A stretch of DNA of 10,080 bases, taken from the NCBI GenBank assembly GCA_046086245.1, contig JBJSXB010000082.1:1-10080 (forward strand), read 5' to 3'. Both the position numbers and the translations under genes were made by a program. The notes below the pieces were generated by a model. The model was not told the origin of the DNA, made no database searches, and saw nothing but the letters and a program-made list of their open reading frames with translations. The stretch comes from F1-20-MAGs016 sp046086245. Lineage in GTDB: Bacteria; Planctomycetota; Planctomycetia; Pirellulales; UBA1268. Below, in pieces: positions 1-6,467 of this stretch (the stretch's first letter is position 1; every line of letters begins with the position of its first letter).

Positions 1-2
1 AT

Positions 3-626
3 CTTGGCCTTCTTCGCGCCGTCGAGGGCTTCGATCCGAATGTCGGGACCCGGTTCAGCACCTATACCAGTTACTGGATCAAACAGTCGATCAAGCGGGC
101 ACTCATCAACAACGGCAAGACGATCCGCATTCCAGCCTACATGGTGGAACTGCTCTCCAAATGGCGGCGCGCCACCGCCCGGCTGCTCGACGCCCTCGGC
201 CGCACGCCAACGCCCGAGGAAGTCGCCCGGTCGCTCGGCCTCGCGCGGAAGAAACTGCCGATCATCAAGAAGGCGATCCACATCCACCAGGCGTCCCCGC
301 AGACGGAGCAGAGCGATGGAGGTTGGTCACTGGGGGACATCATCCGTGACGAGAACACCCGCTGTCCGGCGGAGGTGTTGCTCGATGCCGACACATTGCG
401 CTACGTGCTGGCACGGATCGAACGGCTCGACGACCGTGCCGCCACGATCCTCCGGCTGCGGTTCGGGCTCGGCGGCGGCGAGCCGATGACGCTCAAGGAG
501 ATCGGCGCGGTGCTCGGCCTGACGCGTGAACGCGTTCGGCAGATCGAGTCCGAGACGCTCGCCGGCCTGGCCGCCGAGATCGACGCCGCGCCGCGGGTGC
601 AGGTACGGCTGCGCCACGGTGCCTGA
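3..626 (+). CDS. Sigma-70 family RNA polymerase sigma factor (RpoD-like), 3' part only
   Basis: The gene is cut by the left edge; 207 residues remain, read in frame from base 3. It directs RNA polymerase to promoters in the cytoplasm. Visible residues 10-34 carry the region 2.3/2.4 signature FDPNVGTRFSTYTSYWIKQ, which melts and reads the -10 element. A region 3 segment follows (IRIPAYMVELL, about 42-52, then GRTPTPEEVARSLGL). Region 4.2 is a helix-turn-helix, MTLKEIGAVLGLTRERVRQIE, at about 162-182, which reads the -35 element. These blocks and their order place it among RpoD-related group 1/2 factors rather than ECF factors, which lack region 3. I cannot tell whether it is the housekeeping factor, because region 1 lies outside the window. 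The stop at 624-626 is followed by 73 bases before apt, so cotranscription with apt is possible but unproven. Confidence 0.93.
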   Translation, partial: LGLLRAVEGFDPNVGTRFSTYTSYWIKQSIKRALINNGKTIRIPAYMVELLSKWRRATARLLDALGRTPTPEEVARSLGLARKKLPIIKKAIHIHQASPQTEQSDGGWSLGDIIRDENTRCPAEVLLDADTLRYVLARIERLDDRAATILRLRFGLGGGEPMTLKEIGAVLGLTRERVRQIESETLAGLAAEIDAAPRVQVRLRHGA

Positions 627-665
627 CCCTCGGCACCGCACCCGCCGAATCCCGGCGTGGCCGAG

Positions 666-671
666 TACACC
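666..671 (+). promoter_or_regulatory. Weak -10-like hexamer upstream of apt
   Basis: TACACC lies 34 bases before the apt ATG and is followed by a C-rich run (CCACCC). Position and composition resemble the stronger motifs before the two oxidoreductase genes and the DUF485 gene. There is no TTGACA-like -35. It is a weak match and apt could instead be read from the sigma gene promoter. Confidence 0.2.
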
Positions 672-699
672 CCACCCTCGTCGTAACGCAGGAGCAACG

Positions 700-1221
700 A
701 TGCCCGACGTCAATCTCGCCCACCACATCCGCGACATCCCCGACTTCCCCAAGCCGGGCATCCTGTTCCGCGACATCACCCCGCTGCTGGCCGACGCCGC
801 CGCCCTCGCGACGGCGGTCGAACGGCTCGCCGCCCCGTGGCACGACGCCGGTCTCGAGGCCGTCGTCGCCGTCGAGGCGCGCGGCTTCCTGTTCGCGGTG
901 CCCGTGGCGCTGCGCCTGGGGATCGGCGTCGTACCGGTGCGCAAGCCGGGCAAGCTTCCCGCCGACACGATCGGCCACGATTACGATCTGGAATACGGCC
1001 GCGACCGGCTCGAGATGCACCGTGGGATGATCGCGGCGGGTGCCCGGGTGCTCGTCATCGACGACGTGCTCGCGACCGGGGGCACGGCGGCGGCCTGCAT
1101 GCGGCTGGTCGAAGCGGCCGGGGGACGGGTGACGGGAGCCGCGTTCCTGGTTGAATTGACCGCCCTCGGCGGACGGGAGCGGCTCGCGCCGGCCCGGGTG
1201 GAGAGCGTGCTCGTCTACTGA
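700..1221 (+). CDS. apt: Adenine phosphoribosyltransferase
   Basis: This cytoplasmic purine salvage enzyme converts adenine and PRPP to AMP and pyrophosphate. The 173-residue length is typical of the family. The N-terminal block IPDFPKPGILFRDITPLL is a hallmark of Apt. It is followed by EARGFLF and RKPGKLP, and by the PRPP-binding loop VLVIDDVLATGGTA at residues 117-130, with the paired acidic residues and the TGG turn intact. The ATG at 700 is chosen because AGGAG (690-694) lies five bases upstream and the Apt homology begins within a few residues. The open frame extends further upstream, but that part overlaps the sigma factor gene and has no Apt-like sequence. It follows the sigma gene by 73 bases. 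All key motifs are present, so an active enzyme is expected. Confidence 0.96.
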   Translation: MPDVNLAHHIRDIPDFPKPGILFRDITPLLADAAALATAVERLAAPWHDAGLEAVVAVEARGFLFAVPVALRLGIGVVPVRKPGKLPADTIGHDYDLEYGRDRLEMHRGMIAAGARVLVIDDVLATGGTAAACMRLVEAAGGRVTGAAFLVELTALGGRERLAPARVESVLVY

Positions 1222-1263
1222 CGGTCGAACCGGCCGTGCACCGGGTGATGCGGCGGCCAGTCG

Positions 1264-1304
1264 CGGGCGAACGTGGTGCCGGACCGCCCGAAAACGCTTT
1301 TTTT
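1264..1304 (+). terminator. Possible weak terminator after apt
   Basis: CGGGCG (1264-1269) can pair with CGCCCG (1285-1290) around a 15-base loop, and a run of seven T lies at 1298-1304. The T run is displaced seven bases from the stem and the stem is only six pairs. This is a poor fit to a rho-independent terminator, listed because it is the only candidate between apt and floA. Confidence 0.25.
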
Positions 1305-1377
1305 CACCCCGACCGTCCCGCAACTATCGTTGGGAGGAGTGGCGCGTCGGCCCCCCGGCCTTCCAAGGAAGCGATCG

Positions 1378-2340
1378 ATGGATATCCCGCTGCCCGTTTT
1401 CGTCGGGTCCCTGTTCGTCCTCGGCGTATTGGCCCTATTCATGCTGGGCATGGTGTTCAGCTTCGGCCAGCTCTGGTTCCAGGCCTTCTGGTCGAAGGCG
1501 CACGTCTCGTTCCTCGAGCTGTTCGGCATGAGCCTCCGCAAGGTCAACGCGCGCACGATCGTGCAGGCGCGGATCATGGCGGTGCAGGCCGGCCTCGGAC
1601 GGGAGATCTCCACCCGCCGCCTGGAAGCGCACTACCTCGCCGGCGGCGACGTGCCGCGCGTGATCCGCGCACTGATCGCCGCCCATCGCGCCGACATCGA
1701 CCTCGATTTCGACCGCGCCTGCGCGATCGACTTGGCGGGCCGCGACGTCCTCGACGCCGTGCAGACGAGCGTCAATCCGAAGGTGATCGACTGCCCCGAC
1801 AACGCCAGCGGGAAGTCGACTCTCTCCGCCGTCGCCAAGAACGGCGTGGAACTGAAGATCGCCGCCCGCGTCACGGTGCGCACCAACCTGCAGCAGCTCA
1901 TCGGCGGGGCCACGGAGGAGACGATCATCGCCCGCGTCGGTGAGGGGATCATCACGTCGATCGGCTCGGCGGAGAGCCATTTCGACGTCATGGAGCATCC
2001 AGACACGATCTCCAAGGCCGTGCTGCAACGGGGACTCGACGCCCAGACGGCGTTTCAGATCGTGTCGATCGACATCGCCGACATCGAGGTGGGCGAGAAC
2101 ATCGGCGCGCGGCTGCAGGCCGATCAGGCCGAGGCCGACACACGCGTCGCCCGGGCAAAAGCCGAGGAACGGCGCAGCTTCGCGATCGCCCGTGAACAGG
2201 AGATGAAGGCTGCGACCGCCGAGAACCGGGCCCGGGTGCTCGAGGCGGAAGCCCTCGTCCCGAAGTCGATGGGGGCGGCGTTCCGGGCCGGCAGGCTGGG
2301 CAGTTTGGGGACCGCCACCGTCCCCTCCGCCGGACCCTGA
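1378..2340 (+). CDS. floA: Flotillin-like protein FloA
   Basis: Bacterial flotillins are membrane scaffold proteins that organise functional membrane microdomains and affect fluidity and protein secretion. The 320-residue product starts with a hydrophobic anchor (about 4-28). A characteristic FloA block follows at about 82-139, including LEAHYLAGG, LIAAHRADI, AIDLAGRDVLDAVQ and SVNPKVI. The SPFH/PHB part continues with EETIIARVGEGI and GSAESH (about 180-201) and IDIADIEVGENIGARLQADQAEAD (about 231-254, given as a span). An Ala/Glu/Arg-rich probable coiled coil (about 245-295) precedes a short tail ending VPSAGP. The ATG at 1378 is preferred over an upstream in-frame GTG at 1273 because AAGGAA (1365-1370) lies seven bases before it and the upstream residues would be basic and Pro-rich. 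The NfeD-like partner often found beside floA is not seen in this window. The C terminus looks a little shorter than the roughly 330-residue Bacillus protein. Confidence 0.95.
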   Translation: MDIPLPVFVGSLFVLGVLALFMLGMVFSFGQLWFQAFWSKAHVSFLELFGMSLRKVNARTIVQARIMAVQAGLGREISTRRLEAHYLAGGDVPRVIRALIAAHRADIDLDFDRACAIDLAGRDVLDAVQTSVNPKVIDCPDNASGKSTLSAVAKNGVELKIAARVTVRTNLQQLIGGATEETIIARVGEGIITSIGSAESHFDVMEHPDTISKAVLQRGLDAQTAFQIVSIDIADIEVGENIGARLQADQAEADTRVARAKAEERRSFAIAREQEMKAATAENRARVLEAEALVPKSMGAAFRAGRLGSLGTATVPSAGP

Positions 2341-2366
2341 GCGGCGTTCGACCGGGAAGACGGCGT

Positions 2367-2392
2367 CCGCGGTGCCGCCTGCGCGGTTTTTT
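2367..2392 (+). terminator. Probable rho-independent terminator of floA
   Basis: CCGCG (2367-2371) pairs with CGCGG (2382-2386) around a ten-base loop, followed directly by six T (2387-2392). It starts 27 bases after the floA stop. The stem is short but fully GC and the T run abuts it, which supports termination on the plus strand. Confidence 0.5.
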
Positions 2393-2430
2393 CCAAAGCC
2401 GATAGGCCACGCGCGCCGATGTGACGTGAT

Positions 2431-2482
2431 GCGGGAGGTTGGTGCATCGGGTGGAGCACGGGTCGATCCCGTGCCTCCCCGC
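2431..2482 (+). other. Structured non-coding stretch with tRNA T-arm-like hairpin
   Basis: GCACGGG (2456-2462) and CCCGTGC (2468-2474) form a perfect seven-pair hairpin with loop TCGAT. An outer pairing is possible between GCGGGAGG (2431-2438) and CTCCCCGC (2475-2482), with one bulged base. GGGTCGATCCC resembles a tRNA T arm (GGGTTCGATCCC) but is one T short, and no anticodon arm fits in the 17 bases between. It is therefore not called as a tRNA. It may be a tRNA remnant, a leader structure for the small gene at 2546, or chance in GC-rich DNA. Confidence 0.4.
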
Positions 2483-2545
2483 TTTCCACCCCTCGCCCGG
2501 CCGGTGGAGGCCGGTTCGTCAGCCTCGGCGAAGGGAGTGTGCCCT

Positions 2546-2788
2546 GTGGCGCTGCGTAAGTTCCGTGTCTACACCGGTCCCGAGTCCGATCCGGTGGGCA
2601 TGCTCGAGGCTCTGACGCCCGAGCGCGGGGTGAAGGTGACTCTCGGCGAGATCCTGCCGATCCTCGCCGACGCGGTCGCCAGCAATCGCACGTGGGTCAG
2701 CGACTTCGAGACGGACGAGGTGACCGTCTCGTCCGACTTGTACGACGTCCTGCAAGCCTACCGGCACTTCAGGCGCCCCGGCGCCTGA
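2546..2788 (+). CDS. Small uncharacterised protein (80 aa)
   Basis: I do not recognise this family. The 80-residue product reads (M)ALRKFRVYTGPESDP, then a Leu-rich middle (VTLGEILPILADAV) and an acidic stretch (WVSDFETDEVTVSSDLYDV), ending AYRHFRRPGA. It has no signal peptide or membrane segment, so a soluble cytoplasmic protein is likely. The GTG at 2546 is chosen because AAGGGAG (2531-2537) lies eight bases upstream and protein-like composition begins there. The frame is open from ATG 2372, but that region holds the floA terminator and the hairpin and would encode Pro/Arg-rich sequence. A second GTG at 2537 overlaps the ribosome site. It stands alone between floA and the oxidoreductase genes. 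Reality as a gene is supported by the ribosome site, the balanced residue composition and the clean stop; function is unknown. Confidence 0.75.
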   Translation: MALRKFRVYTGPESDPVGMLEALTPERGVKVTLGEILPILADAVASNRTWVSDFETDEVTVSSDLYDVLQAYRHFRRPGA

Positions 2789-2830
2789 CCGCGGCCGGAT
2801 GGCCGGCCACCGGCGGCCGATCGACGGCGG

Positions 2831-2836
2831 TACACT
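2831..2836 (+). promoter_or_regulatory. -10-like element before first oxidoreductase
   Basis: TACACT lies 35 bases before the ATG at 2866, within GGTACACTGCGCCCCA (2829-2844). A very similar string precedes the paralogous gene downstream, and a related one precedes the DUF485 gene. No -35 hexamer is visible at the usual spacing. Transcription would plausibly begin near A2844, giving a leader of about 22 bases. Confidence 0.4.
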
Positions 2837-2865
2837 GCGCCCCAACGCCACGGGGAGCCTCCGCC

Positions 2866-4368
2866 ATGCCAGCCAGCCGCCGCGACTTCGTCTCCCATGC
2901 CGTCCTCATGGCCACCGGGGCATTGGCCACCCGCGCCGCCGCGCCGCGGCGTTCGGAGGCGGCCGAGCCCGAGCCCGCCACCCGGCCGACGGGCCCCGCC
3001 GAGACGCTGCGCGTGGCGGTGATCGGGCTCAACGGCCAGGGGGGCGCGCACGTCGACAATTGGCTCGACACGCCCGGCTGCGCGCTGGTCGCCGTGTGCG
3101 ACTGCGATCCCGCCGCTTCGGCGAAACAGATCGAACGGATCGGGCGCCGCGCCGCGAAGCCCTCGCGGCTTCCCGAAGCCGTCGTCGACGTGCGCCGTCT
3201 GCTCGATCGCGATGATATCGACGCCGTGTCGATCGCCACGCCCAACCACTGGCACGCGCTGATGGCCATCTGGGCCATGCAGGCCGGCAAGGACGTGTAC
3301 GTCGAAAAGCCCTGCAGCCACACCGTCGAGGAGGGCCGCGCGATCGTCGAGTGGGCCCGAAAGCTCGGCAAGATGTGCCAGATGGGGGTGCAAAGCCGCA
3401 GCATGACCGGGATGCGCGAGACCCTCGCCTTCGTCACCGGCGGGGCGATCGGCCCGGTGCGCGTCGCCCGCGCGATCTGCTACCGGCGCCGCGACTCGAT
3501 CGGACTGGTGGACACCCCCGCGCCGTTGCCACCGGGGCTCGATTTCGACCTCTGGGCCGGCCCCGCCCCCGCCGTGGTGCCGAAACGACGGCGCCTCCAT
3601 TACGACTGGCACTGGAACAAGCTCACCGGCAACGGTGACATCGGCAACCAGAACCCCCACGAACTCGACAAGGCGCGCTGGGGACTGGGCAAGCAAGAGC
3701 TTCCCCGGCGCGTCGTCAGCCTCGGCGGCCGGCTCGGCTACGTCGACAACGGCGACGTCGCCAACAGCCAGGTGACGATCTACCAGTGGGACGACGCCCT
3801 GCTCATCTCCGACGTCCGCGGCCTGCCGATCGAGACCCCGGTGACGTTCGGGCTCCAGGGGGGCCCGTTCAACGGCGCCTGCAACATCTGGTACGGCACC
3901 GACGGCTATGCGGTCGGCCCCAACTACTCCTCCGGCATCGCCTTCGATTACGACGGCCGGGAATTGGGCCGCTGGAGCGGGGGCACGTACCAGGCCCATT
4001 TCGCCAACTTCGTCACGGCGATCCGCAGCCGCGACCACCGGGACCTCCACCTCGACATCCTCGACGGCCATCTCTCCAGCGCCCTGGCACACCTCGGCAA
4101 CGTCTCCTGGGCCCTCGGCGAGCACGTCGAGAAGGGTGAACCGCTGTCCCTCGGTCCCTTCGACTTCCCCTTCGCGGGCCACGTCGGCGACACGCTGGCC
4201 GGTTTCGGTCGTCATCTCGACGACAACGATGTCGATCTCGACGCCACCCCGCTGTCGCGCGGCCGCGAGTTGGTGATCGATCCGGCGACCGAGCGTTCGA
4301 CCGATCCCGCGGCCAACATCCTGTTCGGCCGCGAGTACCGCGCCGGCTACGAACTGCCGAGGATCTGA
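2866..4368 (+). CDS. Tat-exported Gfo/Idh/MocA family oxidoreductase, copy 1
   Basis: This is a predicted NAD(P)-dependent dehydrogenase of unknown substrate, probably acting on a sugar or related polyol. The 500-residue product begins with a twin-arginine-type signal: SRRDFV at 4-9, a short hydrophobic stretch, and an Ala-rich end near 20-33. The nucleotide-binding start is RVAVIGLNGQGG (about 49-60). The catalytic-region motif VEKPCSHT carries the family EKP at 147-149. The signature GNGDIGNQNPHELDKARW (about 255-272) carries the His (265) and Asp (268) expected in the active site of this subgroup. The C-terminal half is the usual GFO/IDH/MocA beta-sheet domain. By analogy with Zymomonas glucose-fructose oxidoreductase, the folded enzyme may be exported with its cofactor bound. 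The ATG at 2866 has GGGGAG (2852-2857) eight bases upstream. A close paralog follows 74 bases later. Compared with it, this copy lacks one codon at WDD-ALLI and has one extra near NGACNIW. Confidence 0.93.
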   Translation: MPASRRDFVSHAVLMATGALATRAAAPRRSEAAEPEPATRPTGPAETLRVAVIGLNGQGGAHVDNWLDTPGCALVAVCDCDPAASAKQIERIGRRAAKPSRLPEAVVDVRRLLDRDDIDAVSIATPNHWHALMAIWAMQAGKDVYVEKPCSHTVEEGRAIVEWARKLGKMCQMGVQSRSMTGMRETLAFVTGGAIGPVRVARAICYRRRDSIGLVDTPAPLPPGLDFDLWAGPAPAVVPKRRRLHYDWHWNKLTGNGDIGNQNPHELDKARWGLGKQELPRRVVSLGGRLGYVDNGDVANSQVTIYQWDDALLISDVRGLPIETPVTFGLQGGPFNGACNIWYGTDGYAVGPNYSSGIAFDYDGRELGRWSGGTYQAHFANFVTAIRSRDHRDLHLDILDGHLSSALAHLGNVSWALGEHVEKGEPLSLGPFDFPFAGHVGDTLAGFGRHLDDNDVDLDATPLSRGRELVIDPATERSTDPAANILFGREYRAGYELPRI

Positions 4369-4402
4369 CGCGGCGGGCATCGGCCCGCGACGACCGCATT
4401 GG

Positions 4403-4408
4403 TAGACT
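4403..4408 (+). promoter_or_regulatory. Extended -10-like element before second oxidoreductase
   Basis: TAGACT lies 40 bases before the ATG at 4443 and is preceded by TGG (4400-4402), an extended -10 form. It sits in GGTAGACTTTCGCCCCA (4401-4417), nearly the same string as before the first copy. No clear -35 is seen. It suggests the second copy has its own promoter despite the short gap. Confidence 0.42.
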
Positions 4409-4442
4409 TTCGCCCCATCCGACCCGTTCCCGCGAGGTTCCC

Positions 4443-5912
4443 ATGCTGCTTTGCCGTCGCGATTTCGTCGAACAGGCCCTCACGCTCGCCACGGCGGCAC
4501 TCGCCGGGATGCCCGCCGTGGTCGCCGCCGACGCCCCGCCGACCGCGCCGCGGCGGATCGGCCCCGGCGACAAACTGCGTGTCGCCGTCATCGGCGCCAA
4601 CGGCCGCGGTGGTGAGCACATCGGGCAGTGGCTCGCCCATCCGGAGACCGAACTGGCGCTGATCTGCGACGTCGATCCGGCCGCCTACGCCAAGTACGGC
4701 AAACGCTTCGAGTCGCTGCCGCGTCCGCCGGCGTTCGAGCAGGACATCCGCCGCGTCCTCGATCGCAAGGACATCGACCTCGTGTCGATTGCCACTCCCA
4801 ACCACTGGCACGCGCTGATGGCCATCTGGGCCATGCAGGCCGGCAAGGACGTGTACGTCGAAAAGCCCTGCAGCCACACCGTCGAAGAGGGCCGCGCGAT
4901 CGTCGAGTGGGCCCGCAAGCTCGGCAAGATGTGCCAGATGGGGGCGCAGAGCCGCAGCATGACCGGGATGCGCGAGACGATCGATTTCGTCCGCGGCGGC
5001 AAACTGGGGGCCGTGAAGGCGGCGCACGCCCTCTGCTACAAACGGCGGCGCAGCATCGGCCTGGTCGACGCCCCCGCGCCGCTCCCGGCGGGGCTCGATT
5101 TCGACCTTTGGGCCGGGCCCGCGCCGGCGGTGGTGCCGGTGCGCTCGCGGCTCCATTACGACTGGCACTGGGATGCGCGCACCGGCAACGGCGACATCGG
5201 TAACCAGAACCCCCACGAACTCGACAAGGCGCGCTGGGGACTGGGCAAGCAGGAACTGCCCAGCCGCGTCGTCAGCCTCGGCGGCCGGCTCGGCTACGTC
5301 GACAACGGCGACGTCGCCAACAGCCAGGTGACGATCTACCAGTGGGACGACGGCACGCTGCTCATCTCCGACGTGCGCGGTCTCGAGATCGAGACCCCGG
5401 TCACGTTCGGCCTCGCCGGCGGTCCACTCGGCGTCGGCAATATCTGGTGGGGCACCGATGGCTATGCCGTCTCGACCAACTACCAGTCGGGGGCCGCGTT
5501 CGATTACCAGGGCAACGAGTTGGGCAAGTGGGCCGGCGGATCGAGCCAGGCGCACTTCGACAATCTGGTGCGCGCGATCAAGTCACGCGATCACGGCGAC
5601 CTCCATCTCGACATCCTCGACGGCCACCTCTCCAGCGCCCTGGCACACCTCGGCAACGTCTCTTGGATGCTGGGGGAAACCGTGCCCGCGGGCACGCGTC
5701 CGCGGCTGGCTGCCGACCACGACGCGGTGCGGAAGACGTTCGACAGCTTCGAAGCCCACCTCGTCGACAACAAGGTCGACGCCGCCGCCACGCCACTCGT
5801 CCTCGGGCGAACGCTCGAGATCGACCCGAAATCGGAGCGGGCCTCCGATGCGGCGGCCACGGCGCTGTTCGGCAAGGAATACCGCAAGGGCTACGAGTTG
5901 CCGCGCGTCTGA
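4443..5912 (+). CDS. Tat-exported Gfo/Idh/MocA family oxidoreductase, copy 2
   Basis: A 489-residue paralog of the preceding gene, with the same predicted NAD(P)-dependent dehydrogenase fold and unknown substrate. The start CRRDFV (4-9), hydrophobic residues 12-29 and the end VVAADA form a Tat-like signal with a plausible AxA-type cleavage near 30. The Rossmann start is VAVIGANGRGG (about 47-57). EKP lies at 140-142, and GNGDIGNQNPHELDKARW has its His at 258. The ATG at 4443 has GAGG (4434-4437) five bases upstream. Its central region is nearly identical to copy 1 in DNA as well as protein, while the signal peptide, the segment after the Rossmann start and the last 80 residues have diverged. 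It has its own promoter-like motif, so separate regulation of the copies is possible. It converges with the acetyltransferase gene, leaving only 21 bases between stops. Confidence 0.95.
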   Translation: MLLCRRDFVEQALTLATAALAGMPAVVAADAPPTAPRRIGPGDKLRVAVIGANGRGGEHIGQWLAHPETELALICDVDPAAYAKYGKRFESLPRPPAFEQDIRRVLDRKDIDLVSIATPNHWHALMAIWAMQAGKDVYVEKPCSHTVEEGRAIVEWARKLGKMCQMGAQSRSMTGMRETIDFVRGGKLGAVKAAHALCYKRRRSIGLVDAPAPLPAGLDFDLWAGPAPAVVPVRSRLHYDWHWDARTGNGDIGNQNPHELDKARWGLGKQELPSRVVSLGGRLGYVDNGDVANSQVTIYQWDDGTLLISDVRGLEIETPVTFGLAGGPLGVGNIWWGTDGYAVSTNYQSGAAFDYQGNELGKWAGGSSQAHFDNLVRAIKSRDHGDLHLDILDGHLSSALAHLGNVSWMLGETVPAGTRPRLAADHDAVRKTFDSFEAHLVDNKVDAAATPLVLGRTLEIDPKSERASDAAATALFGKEYRKGYELPRV

Positions 5913-5942
5913 CGGCCGACCACGGGGTGGCGGTCAGCCGTC
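5911..5942. terminator. Hairpin spanning both stops of convergent genes
   Basis: GACGGC (5911-5916) pairs with GCCGTC (5937-5942). After one C/A mismatch, GACC (5918-5921) pairs with GGTC (5932-5935), leaving a ten-base loop. The arms include the end of the copy 2 stop (TGA, 5910-5912) and the acetyltransferase stop (TCA on the plus strand, 5934-5936). It lacks a T run on either side, so it may act as a weak bidirectional terminator or protect 3' ends. Confidence 0.4.
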
Positions 5943-6467
5943 GACCGGAGCGGGGGGCCCGGGCAGCGTGCGCTGCCAGAACTCGAGATCGAGCCACCGT
6001 CCGAACTTGAACCCCGCCTGCCGGACCGTGCCGGCATGGATGAATCCGGCCCGCTGGTGCAGCGCCTTGCTGACGACGTTCCCGGCGTCGATGCCGCCCA
6101 CCATGACGTGGAGCTGCCGCTCGATCGCCTCCGCCACCAGCGCGTCGAGCAAACAACGACCGATGCCGCGCCCGCGCTGATCGGGAGCGACGTACACCGA
6201 GTGCTCGACGGTGTACTTGAAGGCGGGAAATGGCCGGAACGGGCCCCACGTGGCGAAGCCGGCGAGGCGCCCGCCGGCCGCCTCGATGCCGAGCACCGGC
6301 AATTCGGCGCTCCGTTTGGCGGCCCACCACGCCGCCACCACCTCGGCGCTGCGCGGGTGGTATTCGTAGAGTGCCGTCGTGCCGAGGATGGCGTCGTTGT
6401 AGATGGCGCGGATCGCCTCGAGGTGCCTCTCGGCGCAGGCGATCACCGCCGGTCGACCGGCGCTCAT
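5934..6467 (-). CDS. GNAT family N-acetyltransferase (phosphinothricin acetyltransferase-like)
   Basis: This 177-residue protein should transfer acetyl from acetyl-CoA to an amine, in the cytoplasm. It resembles the phosphinothricin/methionine-sulfone acetyltransferase branch (Pat/YncA type). The evidence is IRAIYNDAILGTTALYEY near the start (about 19-36), GPFRPFPAFKYTVEHSVYV (about 75-93) and the acetyl-CoA loop Q-R-G-R-G-I-G at 97-103. The branch-typical ending AGFKFGRWLDLEFWQ lies at about 151-165. True substrates of chromosomal members are often methionine sulfone or sulfoximine-like amino acids; the substrate here is not known. The start at 6467 has a strong ribosome site (GGAGGGG, read from 6479 to 6473) and overlaps the symporter stop as ATGA, implying translational coupling. 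A longer frame reaching 6635 is rejected because the extra part lies inside the symporter gene. It is the last gene of the minus-strand operon. Confidence 0.9.
   Translation of the reverse strand: MSAGRPAVIACAERHLEAIRAIYNDAILGTTALYEYHPRSAEVVAAWWAAKRSAELPVLGIEAAGGRLAGFATWGPFRPFPAFKYTVEHSVYVAPDQRGRGIGRCLLDALVAEAIERQLHVMVGGIDAGNVVSKALHQRAGFIHAGTVRQAGFKFGRWLDLEFWQRTLPGPPAPVDG

Noticed and set aside
493..1323. 276-residue open frame on the minus strand over sigma factor and apt
   Set aside because: Overlaps two confident genes and has Arg/Gly-rich shadow composition.
1301..1327. Promoter before floA (TTTTCA and AACTAT)
   Set aside because: Both hexamers are poor matches, the spacing is only 15, and it lacks the CGCCCC block seen at the other candidates.
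2431..2488. A functional tRNA gene
   Set aside because: Only a T-arm-like hairpin and a possible acceptor stem are present. There is no anticodon arm, the T loop is one base short, and only 17 bases separate the arms.
2372..2545. Upstream ATG starts (2372 and 2429) for the 80-residue gene
   Set aside because: The added residues are Pro/Arg-rich, the region contains the floA terminator and a strong hairpin, and the best ribosome site fits the GTG at 2546.
2758..4380. 540-residue open frame on the minus strand opposite oxidoreductase copy 1
   Set aside because: Shadow of a GC-rich gene. The composition is Val/Ala/Gly/Asp-rich, no family is recognised, and it is fully antisense to a confident gene. 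A related frame at 4347-5555 opposite copy 2 resembles it only because the sense genes are paralogs.
4373..4388. Six-pair hairpin GCGGGC/GCCCGC between the two oxidoreductases as a terminator
   Set aside because: No T run follows and such short GC stems are common by chance in this base composition.
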